NCBI RefSeq assembly: GCF_004345855.1
Contig: NZ_SLXN01000002.1
Location: 558,001 to 622,000, forward strand
Source: Sphingomonas sp. BK235
GTDB taxonomy: Bacteria; Pseudomonadota; Alphaproteobacteria; Sphingomonadales; Sphingomonadaceae
Direction: 5' to 3'
Length of the DNA: 64,000 bases
This document shows positions 8,558 through 15,366 of the stretch, in pieces. Every line of letters starts with the position of its first letter. The first letter of the stretch is position 1. Below the pieces are notes generated by a model, which did no database searches, had not been told where the DNA came from, and saw only the letters and a list, made by a program, of their open reading frames with translations. Position numbers and translations under genes: made by a program.

Positions 8558-9835
8558 TTGGGCGACGCCCGCAACCTGAAGCCGCTGACGCTGCACGTCC
8601 CCGAGCCGCGCTTCCGCCCCGGCGACGCGGCCGATTTCGGCGACCTGGAGGTGCCCCCCGCCGGCGCCGCGCCGCGCCCCGACACCGCCGCGCACCCGCG
8701 CGACTTCACCGACCTGGCCTATACGATGGTGCGCGTGCTCGACGAGCAGCACCAGGCGATCGGCGCGTGGAACCCGCGGCTCAGCCCCGACACGCTGCGC
8801 CGCATGCTGCGCCACATGGCGACGGTGCGCGCCTTCGACGAGCGCATGTTCCGCGCGCAGCGCCAGGGCAAGACCAGCTTCTACATGAAGTCGCTCGGCG
8901 AGGAGGCCGTCGCTGTCGCCGCGGCGCACGCGCTCGACGCCGAGGACATGTGCTTCCCGTCCTATCGTCAGCAGGGGCTGCTGATCGCGCGCGGCTGTCC
9001 GCTGGTCGACATGATGAACCAGATCTACTCGAACACGGGCGACAAGCTGCAGGGCAAGCAGCTGCCGATCATGTATTCGGAGAAACGCTTCGGCTTCTTC
9101 TCGATCTCGGGCAATCTCACCACGCAATATCCCCAGGCGGTGGGCTGGGCGATGGCGTCCGCCTCCAAGGGCGACACGCGCATCGCCGCGACCTGGTGCG
9201 GCGAGGGCTCCACCGCGGAGGGCGACTTCCACTCCGCGCTGACCTTCGCCACCGTCTATCGCGCGCCGGTGATCTTCAACGTCGTCAACAATCAATGGGC
9301 GATCTCGAGCTTCTCGGGCTTCGCCGGGGCGGAGGCGACCACCTTCGCGGCGCGCGCGATCGGCTATGGCATCGCCGGGCTGCGCGTCGACGGCAACGAC
9401 CCGCTCGCGGTCTATGCCGCGACGCTCTGGGCGGCGGAGCGCGCGCGCACCAACGTTGGGCCGACGCTGATCGAGCATTTCACCTATCGCGCCGAGGGGC
9501 ACTCCACCTCCGACGACCCGTCGCAATATCGCTCCACCGGCGAGCCGACCGCCTGGCCGCTGGGCGACCCGATCCGCCGGCTCAAGGACCATCTCGTCAC
9601 GATCGGCGAATGGGACGACGCGCGGCAGGAAGCGATGGACCGTGAGGTCGCCGAGGAGGTCCGCGCCGCGCAGAAGGCGGCGGAGGCCAACGGCATCCTC
9701 GGCCACGGCCTGGCGCAGCCGCTCGACTCGCTGTTCGACGGCGTGTTCGAGGAGATGCCCTGGCACCTGCGCGAGCAGCGCCAGATGATGATCGACGAGG
9801 AAGCGGCGAGCGGCCGGCCGTGGGCGCGGAAGTGA
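8558..9835 (+). CDS. bkdA1: Branched-chain 2-oxo acid dehydrogenase E1 alpha subunit
   Basis: This subunit and the next form the thiamine-diphosphate-dependent E1 that decarboxylates branched-chain 2-oxo acids (from Val, Leu, Ile) and passes the acyl group to E2. The sequence shows the E1 alpha fold: RMFRAQRQGKTSFYMKSLGEE, then SYRQQGLLIARG, and the cofactor-binding GEGSTAEGDFHSAL ... FNVVNNQWAIS pair. The phosphorylation-loop-like region is YRAEGHSTSDDPS. At about 425 residues it has the usual length and N-terminal extension of the branched-chain type. The AGGAG at 8546-8550 is 7 nt from TTG at 8558, but only 1 nt from GTG at 8552, so TTG is preferred. A palindromic repeat separates it from the E1 beta gene. 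Confidence 0.93.
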   Translation: MGDARNLKPLTLHVPEPRFRPGDAADFGDLEVPPAGAAPRPDTAAHPRDFTDLAYTMVRVLDEQHQAIGAWNPRLSPDTLRRMLRHMATVRAFDERMFRAQRQGKTSFYMKSLGEEAVAVAAAHALDAEDMCFPSYRQQGLLIARGCPLVDMMNQIYSNTGDKLQGKQLPIMYSEKRFGFFSISGNLTTQYPQAVGWAMASASKGDTRIAATWCGEGSTAEGDFHSALTFATVYRAPVIFNVVNNQWAISSFSGFAGAEATTFAARAIGYGIAGLRVDGNDPLAVYAATLWAAERARTNVGPTLIEHFTYRAEGHSTSDDPSQYRSTGEPTAWPLGDPIRRLKDHLVTIGEWDDARQEAMDREVAEEVRAAQKAAEANGILGHGLAQPLDSLFDGVFEEMPWHLREQRQMMIDEEAASGRPWARK

Positions 9836-9867
9836 CGATGGTGTCTCACCGCGCCACGCCCACAGCC

Positions 9868-9959
9868 GTCATCCCCGCGAAGGCGGGGATCCAGACGCGT
9901 AGGTTCTCGCAAGTGTCGCCACGTCAAAGGTTATGGATTCCCGCCTGCGCGGGAATGAC
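9868..9959. repeat. Family C palindromic repeat (CGCGAAGGCGGGGATCC type) within the bkd operon
   Basis: The arms gtcatccccgcgaaggcggg (from 9868) and the reverse-complementary cccgcctgcgcgggaatgac (to 9959) flank about 50 bp. It lies between the E1 alpha stop and the E1 beta start. On the plus strand its end would be translated as MDSRLRGNDG if the E1 beta reading frame were extended upstream, which is why that extension is rejected. Confidence 0.8.
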
Positions 9960-9971
9960 GGAGTGGGTTGG

Positions 9972-11021
9972 GTGAACGACACGCTAGAGACCGCCGTTGA
10001 GGCACCCACCACGCGCATGAACATGATCCAGGCGATCAACGCGGCGATGGACGAGATGATGGCGCGCGACCCCGACGTGATCGTGATGGGCGAAGACGTC
10101 GGCTATTTCGGCGGCGTCTTCCGTGCCACCGCCGGGCTGCAGAAGAAATACGGCAAGACCCGCGTGTTCGACACGCCGATCACCGAGATCGGCATCGTCG
10201 GCGTCGCGATCGGCATGGGCGCCTATGGCCTGCGCCCGGTGCCCGAGATCCAGTTCGCCGATTACATCTATCCCGCGCTCGACCAGCTCGTCTCCGAGGC
10301 GGCGCGGCTGCGCTACCGCTCGGCCGGCGACTTCACCGCGCCGATCACGGTGCGCTCGCCCTATGGCGGCGGTATCTTCGGCGGGCAGACCCACTCGCAG
10401 TCGCCCGAGGGCATCTTCACGCACGTCTCGGGGATCAAGACGGTGATCCCCTCCACCCCCTACGACGCCAAGGGGCTGCTGATCGCCGCGATCGAGGACA
10501 ATGACCCGGTGCTCTTCCTCGAGCCCAAGCGGATCTACAACGGCCCGTTCAACGGTCATTGGGACCGACCCGCCGAGAACTGGTCGAAGCATCCCGGCGG
10601 CGAGGTGCCGACCGGATACTACACCGTGCCGCTCGGCCAGGCCAATGTGGTGCGCGCGGGCGAGGCGGTGACGATGCTCGCCTACGGCACGATGGTCCAC
10701 GTCTGCGCGCAGGTGGTGGCGGACACCGGCGTCGACGCCGAGATCATCGACCTGCGCACGCTCGTCCCGCTCGATATCGAAGCGATCGAGCGCTCGGTGA
10801 AGAAGACCGGGCGCTGCATGGTGGTGCACGAGGCGACCCGCACCGGCGGCTTCGGCGCCGAGCTCGCCGCCTTGGTGCAGGAGCGCTGCTTCTACCACCT
10901 CGAGGCGCCGGTCGAGCGCGTCACCGGCTTCGACACGCCGTATCCGCACAGCCTGGAATGGGCCTATTTCCCCGGCCCGGTGCGGATCGGCCAGGCGCTC
11001 AAGAAGATTCTCAAGGACTAA
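9972..11021 (+). CDS. bkdA2: Branched-chain 2-oxo acid dehydrogenase E1 beta subunit
   Basis: This is the transketolase-like partner of E1 alpha. The core is complete: MNMIQAINAAMDEMMARDPD, VIVMGEDVGYFGGVFRAT (ThDP pyrophosphate/pyrimidine contact region), DTPITEIGIVGVAIGMGAYG, and the C-terminal half with IIDLRTLVPLDIEAIERSVKK and HEATRTGGFGAE. GTG at 9972 (MNDTLETAVEAPTT ...) is taken as start because everything upstream is repeat DNA; ATG at 10018 is an alternative that would drop 15 residues. It ends 6 nt before the E2 start, so E1 beta and E2 are surely co-transcribed. No lipoamide dehydrogenase (E3) gene follows; it must be supplied from elsewhere. Confidence 0.93.
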   Translation: MNDTLETAVEAPTTRMNMIQAINAAMDEMMARDPDVIVMGEDVGYFGGVFRATAGLQKKYGKTRVFDTPITEIGIVGVAIGMGAYGLRPVPEIQFADYIYPALDQLVSEAARLRYRSAGDFTAPITVRSPYGGGIFGGQTHSQSPEGIFTHVSGIKTVIPSTPYDAKGLLIAAIEDNDPVLFLEPKRIYNGPFNGHWDRPAENWSKHPGGEVPTGYYTVPLGQANVVRAGEAVTMLAYGTMVHVCAQVVADTGVDAEIIDLRTLVPLDIEAIERSVKKTGRCMVVHEATRTGGFGAELAALVQERCFYHLEAPVERVTGFDTPYPHSLEWAYFPGPVRIGQALKKILKD

Positions 11022-11027
11022 ACGCAC

Positions 11028-12386
11028 ATGGCGCGCTTCACCTTCAAGCTCCCCGACATCGGCGAGGGCATTTCCGAGGCCGAGATCGTCGCCTGGCACG
11101 TCCAGGTCGGCGACCGCGTCGAGGAGGACCAGCAGCTCGCCGACATGATGACCGACAAGGCCACGGTCGAGATGGAGAGTCCGGTCGCGGGCGTGGTGGT
11201 CGAGCGCGCTGGCGAGGTCGGCGACCAGGTCTCGATCGGCGCGCCGCTGGTGGTGATCGAGACCGAAGGGGAGGGGGTGGCCGCCGCTGACGCTGACGTG
11301 CCGCCCGCGGTGGAGGAGGACACGCTCGAGGCGGAAAATCCGGGAGTGGAGGAAGTCCCGATCCTCCCCGGCGCGGCCGGTGGTGGAGGGGGTGCGCCGC
11401 AAGTGCCGACCTCGGCAGAAGCCACTGCAACGACCGCTCCGCCCGCGGAGAGCCCCCTCCACCCCTCGCCTGCGGCGAGCGTTCTCCGTACCGGGGAGGA
11501 GTCGAGGGTCCTCGCCTCACCCGCGGTCCGCGCGCGCGCGCGCGACCTCGGCGTCGACCTCGCGCAGGTCCGCGTCGCCGAGGGCGACCGCGTCCGCCAC
11601 GCCGACCTCGACGCCTTCCTCCGCTACGGTGCCGGCGACGGCTATCATGCCCCCCACGCCAGCCGCGCCCGCGACGACGAGCAGGTCCGCGTCATCGGCA
11701 TGCGCCGCCGCATCGCCGAGAACATGGCCGCGGCGAAGCGCCACATCCCGCATTTCACCTATGTCGAGGAGATCGAGGTCACCGCGCTGGAGGTCCTGCG
11801 CGCGCAGCTCAACGCGCGCCGCGGCGAGCGGCCCAAGCTGACCCTGCTGCCGCTCCTCATCGTCGCGCTGTGCCGGACGCTGCCCGACTTCCCGATGCTC
11901 AACGCGCGCTACGACGACGAGACCGGCGTGGTGACCCGCCACGGCCGCGTCCATCTCGGCATGGCGGTGCAGACCGACGCGGGGCTGACCGTGCCGGTGA
12001 TCCGCGACGCGCAGGACCGCAACGTCTGGCAGCTCGCCACCGAGATCGCGCGACTCGCCGCCGCGGCGCGCGCGGGCAAGCTGCGCCCCGACGAGCTCGG
12101 CAATGGCACGATCACGCTCACCTCGCTCGGCCCGCTCGGCGGGATCGCGACGACGCCGGTGATCAACCGACCCGAAGTGGCGATCATCGGTCCCAACAAG
12201 ATCGTCGAGCGCCCCGTCTTCGTCGCCCCCGAGGAGGCCGGGCGCGGCGATGCCATCCGTCGGGCCAAGCTGATGAATCTGTCGATCAGCTGCGATCACC
12301 GCGTGGTCGACGGGCATGACGCGGCCAGCTTCGTGCAGGCGCTGAAGGGGCTGATCGAGGCGCCGGCGCTGCTCTTCGTCGACTGA
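11028..12386 (+). CDS. bkdB: Branched-chain 2-oxo acid dehydrogenase E2 (dihydrolipoamide acyltransferase)
   Basis: E2 is the core of the complex: it takes the acyl group on lipoyl-lysine and hands it to CoA. Residues 1-80 are one lipoyl domain (FKLPDIGEGISEAEIV, lipoylated Lys in MMTDKATVEMESP). A long linker follows to about residue 160, then a peripheral-subunit-binding domain (LASPAVRARARDLGVDL ... DLDAFL), and the acyltransferase domain from about 220, ending with the catalytic DHRVVDGHDAASF and the normal C-terminus LLFVD. Length (452) is slightly above typical because the linker carries a translated palindromic repeat (11358-11505). It is the last gene of the bkd operon. Confidence 0.93.
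   Translation: MARFTFKLPDIGEGISEAEIVAWHVQVGDRVEEDQQLADMMTDKATVEMESPVAGVVVERAGEVGDQVSIGAPLVVIETEGEGVAAADADVPPAVEEDTLEAENPGVEEVPILPGAAGGGGGAPQVPTSAEATATTAPPAESPLHPSPAASVLRTGEESRVLASPAVRARARDLGVDLAQVRVAEGDRVRHADLDAFLRYGAGDGYHAPHASRARDDEQVRVIGMRRRIAENMAAAKRHIPHFTYVEEIEVTALEVLRAQLNARRGERPKLTLLPLLIVALCRTLPDFPMLNARYDDETGVVTRHGRVHLGMAVQTDAGLTVPVIRDAQDRNVWQLATEIARLAAAARAGKLRPDELGNGTITLTSLGPLGGIATTPVINRPEVAIIGPNKIVERPVFVAPEEAGRGDAIRRAKLMNLSISCDHRVVDGHDAASFVQALKGLIEAPALLFVD
11358..11505. repeat. Palindromic repeat (family E) in frame inside the E2 linker
   Basis: The 11-bp arm ggtggaggggg at 11382-11392 has its exact reverse complement cccccTccacc at 11453-11463. Outside these, cctccccgg (about 11362) faces ccggggagg (about 11494). 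Together they form a symmetric element of about 150 bp that lies wholly within the interdomain linker, encoding ILPGAAGGGGGAPQ ... LHPSPAASVLRTGEES without disturbing the frame. I recognise this style of element (CCCCCTCCACC / ACCGGGGAGGA ends) as common in sphingomonad intergenic DNA. Confidence 0.65.
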
Positions 12387-12414
12387 ACCGCCTGGGGCGG
12401 CTAGGGGCGGGGCC

Positions 12415-13248
12415 ATGCACCTCGACCTGCTCCAGTCGCTCAGCCTGTGCGGCGACCTCGCCACGCCCAACGACGACCGCGCCGGCGCGAGCGCGCGCTG
12501 CGCCTGGGTGATCGACGGCGCCACCGATCTCGCCCCGCCCGGCTTGCTCGGCGATCGTGGCGGCGCGGCCTGGCTGGCGGCGACCGCCGACGCCGCCTTC
12601 GGGCTCGGCGAGGCCGCCGACCTGCGCGCCACCTGTGCGGCGGTGTATGAGACGGTGGCGGCGCGCTACGCGGCCGAGCGGCGGCGTGAGCCCGCGGGCG
12701 CGTGGGAGTTGCCGAGCGCGTCGTTCGCGGCGGTCCAGCTCGTCGGCGACTCGCTTGAGCTGGCCTGGGCGGGCGACTGCGCGATCCTGCGCGCGCGCGC
12801 CGACGGGACGGTCGACTGGCTCACCCCTGCGCCCGACCGCGCGGCGGAGAGCCGCGAGGCGGCGGCGCTGGGGGAGGCGCTCGGCGGCGCGCGGACGCCC
12901 GCGGTGATCGCCGATCGTCGCGCCGCGCGCGAGCGACCGGGGCGGCGCGTGCTCGGCGTCGACGCGGCGGCGTCGTCCGTCGCGACCGATCACGCCAGCG
13001 TGTCGGTCGCGCCGGGCGACACGCTATTACTGATGAGCGACGGCTTCGCCGCGCTGGTCGACAGCTACGACGCCTATGACGCGGCGGGGCTGATGGCGGC
13101 GCTGCGCGCGCGCGGCGTGGCGGCGCTGGCCGAAGAGTTGCGCGCGATTGAGCGCGACGACGCCGACTGCCGGCGCTTTCCCCGCTTCAAGCGCAGCGAC
13201 GATGCCACTGCGCTATGGGTGCGGGTGGGGCCGGGTTCGCGGGGATGA
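12415..13248 (+). CDS. PP2C-like serine/threonine protein phosphatase
   Basis: This 277-residue protein has the spaced PP2C motifs: NDDRAG near residue 20, WVIDGATDL near 36-44 (metal-binding Asp), AGDCAILRAR near 120, LLMSDGFAALVD near 205, and SDDATALW near the end. It is therefore predicted to be a Mn/Mg-dependent phosphoprotein phosphatase in the cytoplasm (no signal peptide). It starts 28 bp after the E2 stop on the same strand and could be read through from the bkd operon. A role in controlling the dehydrogenase is only a guess from position. Substrate unknown. Confidence 0.85.
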   Translation: MHLDLLQSLSLCGDLATPNDDRAGASARCAWVIDGATDLAPPGLLGDRGGAAWLAATADAAFGLGEAADLRATCAAVYETVAARYAAERRREPAGAWELPSASFAAVQLVGDSLELAWAGDCAILRARADGTVDWLTPAPDRAAESREAAALGEALGGARTPAVIADRRAARERPGRRVLGVDAAASSVATDHASVSVAPGDTLLLMSDGFAALVDSYDAYDAAGLMAALRARGVAALAEELRAIERDDADCRRFPRFKRSDDATALWVRVGPGSRG

Positions 13249-13317
13249 TGTCGGATCGGCTGACACCGTCATCCATGATCCGTCTGGCGGGGCACGCACC
13301 CTCTCTCCCTAACCTCC

Positions 13318-13411
13318 GTCATCCCGGACTTGGTCCGGGATCCACTCATCCGCATGAGCTACACGCGTAGAACGCGCGGAACGGTGGATCCCGGACCAAG
13401 TCCGGGATGAC
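13318..13411. repeat. Family A palindromic repeat
   Basis: The arms gtcatcccggacttggtccg and cggaccaagtccgggatgac enclose about 50 bp. The rest of the 260-bp gap between the phosphatase gene and the small membrane protein gene shows nothing else I can support. Confidence 0.85.
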
Positions 13412-13509
13412 GGCATTAGCGGTGAAGGCGCCGGCTCTCTCTTCTTGGCGCGACCATACCTCGGTCACGGCATCCCGCCTCACCGGCCATCGCTGGTCGG
13501 TGATGCCGC

Positions 13510-13653
13510 CTACACCCGGCGGCCGCTGAACAGCTGCACCAGCCCGACGATGAGCGCGATCACCAGCAGGATGTGGATCAGGCCGCCGGCGACATGGAGG
13601 CTGAACCCGAGCAGCCAGAGCACCAGAAGAATGACCGCTATCGTCCAGAGCAT
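13510..13653 (-). CDS. Lmo0937-family (DUF5670-like) miniprotein, 47 residues, copy 1
   Basis: The product begins MLWTIAVILLVLWLLGFSLH and ends LIVGLVQLFSGRRV, with two short hydrophobic stretches joined by HVAGGLIH. This is the pattern of the tiny lmo0937-type membrane proteins often induced by stress. A strong ribosome site (cctcctgagg on the plus strand, AGGAGGA sense) stands 8 nt before ATG at 13653. A close copy lies 84 bp upstream (13738-13878), so the two are tandem paralogues. Function unknown. Confidence 0.85.
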   Translation of the reverse strand: MLWTIAVILLVLWLLGFSLHVAGGLIHILLVIALIVGLVQLFSGRRV

Positions 13654-13737
13654 CGAGATATCCTCCTGAGGTAGGTCAGGAAAACACCTGTGGTCTGGCG
13701 CCGTTCCCCGCCCCGGCAATCTTTCGTTACACGGGGA

Positions 13738-13878
13738 TCAGCGGCGTCCGGTGAACAGCTGTACCAGACCCACCACGATCGCGATCAGCAGCAGCAGATG
13801 GATCAGCGAGTGCGACAGTTGAAGGCTGAAGCCGAGCAGCCACAGCACCACCAGGATGACGACGATCGTCCACAGCAT
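13738..13878 (-). CDS. Lmo0937-family (DUF5670-like) miniprotein, 46 residues, copy 2
   Basis: Translation gives MLWTIVVILVVLWLLGFSLQ, then LSHSLIHLLLLIAIVVGLVQ and LFTGRR. It matches copy 1 at most positions, differing mainly in the short loop (LSHS instead of VAGG). It is too short for most automatic gene calls but the paralogy makes it convincing. Both copies point the same way, downstream of the sorbosone dehydrogenase-like gene. Predicted inner-membrane protein; role unknown. Confidence 0.8.
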   Translation of the reverse strand: MLWTIVVILVVLWLLGFSLQLSHSLIHLLLLIAIVVGLVQLFTGRR

Positions 13879-13890
13879 CGCTCACTCCGC

Positions 13891-13929
13891 GCTCCGCCCG
13901 CGCTCATTATAGCGCGAACGGGGCGGAGC
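13891..13929 (-). terminator. Possible hairpin between sorbosone dehydrogenase-like gene and miniprotein gene
   Basis: gctccgccc at 13891-13899 and gggcggagc at 13921-13929 are exact reverse complements with a 21-nt spacer that itself contains gcgctcattatagcgc. It could end transcription of the gene that stops at 13935, or act as a leader for the miniprotein gene. There is no T-run. Confidence 0.4.
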
Positions 13930-13934
13930 CCGGG

Positions 13935-15263
13935 TCAGCGCGCCGCGGTCACCCGCCAGATCGCGTTGCCGACGTCGTCCGCCACCAGCAGCGCCCCCGT
14001 GCGGTCCGCGATCACGCCGACCGGGCGGCCGTGCGCGTCGCCGTCCGGGGTGACGAAGCCGGTCAGTACGTCGACCGGCTTGGCCCCCTTCACCGGCCAG
14101 CCCGCCGCGTCGAACGGCACGAACACCACCTTGTAGCCCGACAGCGGCTTGCGGTTCCACGATCCGTGCTCGCCGACGAAGGCGCCGCGCGCGAAGCGGT
14201 CGCCCAGACGGGTCGCGTCGGCGAAGCTGAGCCCCAGCGCCGCGACGTGCGGCCCCAGCGCATAATCGGGACGCTTCACATACTGCTGCAGCTCGGGGTT
14301 CCGGGGCTCGACGCGCGGGTCGATATAGCCGCCCCAATAATACCACGGCCAGCCGAACTGGTCGCCCAGCTCCACCGCGGTGAGATAGTCGGGGACGAGG
14401 TCGGAGCCGAGCATGTCGCGCTCGTTGACCACGGTCCACAGCCGGTTGGTGCCGGGGACCAGCGCCATGCCATTGGGGTTGCGCAGCCCGGTGGCGAAGA
14501 CGCGGAAGGTCTTCTCCCTGGGATAGACCTGGAGGATCGCGGCGCGGAACTTCTCGCGCGCCAGCCCGCCCTCGGCGACGTTCGAGGCCGAGCCGACCGA
14601 GACGTACAAGGTGCGCCCGTCCTCGGCGGGGATGACGTTGCGCGCCCAGTGGTTGGCGCCGCCGGGCAGCTTCACCACCAGCTCGGGCTTGGCGGTGATG
14701 CTGGTCGCCCCCTCGGTATAGGGCACGCGCACCAGCGCGTCGGTGTTGGCGACATAGAGCTGGCCGTCGAGCAGCGCCATGCCGAAGGGCGAGTGGAGCC
14801 CGGTGAGGAAGGCGGTGCGCGTCTCGGCGCGGCCGTCGCCGTCGGCGTCGCGCAGCAACGTCAGGCGGTCGGCCGAGGGCACGCCCGCGCCCGCCTTGCC
14901 GAGCAGGTGGCGCATCACCCAACCCTTGATCCCGCCGCCTTCGCGCGGCGGCGAGTTGGTCTCCGCCACCAGCACGTCGCCGTTGGGCAGGCGATACAGC
15001 CAGCGCGGATGGTCGAGCCCGGTGGCGAAGGCGGCGACGCGCAGCCCCGCGGCGGGGGTGGGCGCCTCGCCCGCCTTCCAGCCGATCGGGTCGGCGGTCT
15101 TCACCGTGGGCAGCGTCTGCTCGCGCGGCGGCGAGATGGTGGGGCGCGCGCCGCTCACCGCGGCGACGTCGAGGCGCGCCGCGTCGGGCCAGGCCAGCCA
15201 GGCGAAGGCGGCGATGCCGACGAGGACGAGGAGGCCGAGCACGGCGAGAATGTGTCTGCGCAT
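13935..15263 (-). CDS. Sorbosone dehydrogenase-like beta-propeller protein
   Basis: This 442-residue protein belongs to the soluble PQQ-type glucose/sorbosone dehydrogenase family, whose six-bladed propellers oxidise sugars or aldehydes in the periplasm. It has a single N-terminal membrane anchor or signal (HILAVLGLLVLVGIAAFAWLAW, about residues 4-25). Family blocks are present: FATGLDHPRWLYRLPNGDVL, GLHSPFGMAL, ATGLRNPNGMAL, VNERDMLGSDLVPDYLT, FGWPWYYWGGYIDPR and GEHGSWNRKPLSGYKV. PQQ binding and substrate are inferred from family, not proved; many relatives have no measured activity. It is divergent from the HWE kinase gene. Confidence 0.88.
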   Translation of the reverse strand: MRRHILAVLGLLVLVGIAAFAWLAWPDAARLDVAAVSGARPTISPPREQTLPTVKTADPIGWKAGEAPTPAAGLRVAAFATGLDHPRWLYRLPNGDVLVAETNSPPREGGGIKGWVMRHLLGKAGAGVPSADRLTLLRDADGDGRAETRTAFLTGLHSPFGMALLDGQLYVANTDALVRVPYTEGATSITAKPELVVKLPGGANHWARNVIPAEDGRTLYVSVGSASNVAEGGLAREKFRAAILQVYPREKTFRVFATGLRNPNGMALVPGTNRLWTVVNERDMLGSDLVPDYLTAVELGDQFGWPWYYWGGYIDPRVEPRNPELQQYVKRPDYALGPHVAALGLSFADATRLGDRFARGAFVGEHGSWNRKPLSGYKVVFVPFDAAGWPVKGAKPVDVLTGFVTPDGDAHGRPVGVIADRTGALLVADDVGNAIWRVTAAR

Positions 15264-15366
15264 GCGCCGAACTGTAGGGGCAAGCGCACGGCGGCGCCAC
15301 TGGCGCGTGTGCGTTGCCCCGCCACGCCGCGCATGTAGGGTGGCGGTGACGGGGAGGGGCGGCGCG

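Noticed and set aside
9933..9971. Upstream extension of E1 beta beginning MDSRLRGNDG
   Set aside because: These residues are encoded by the end of a dispersed palindromic repeat, not by family sequence.
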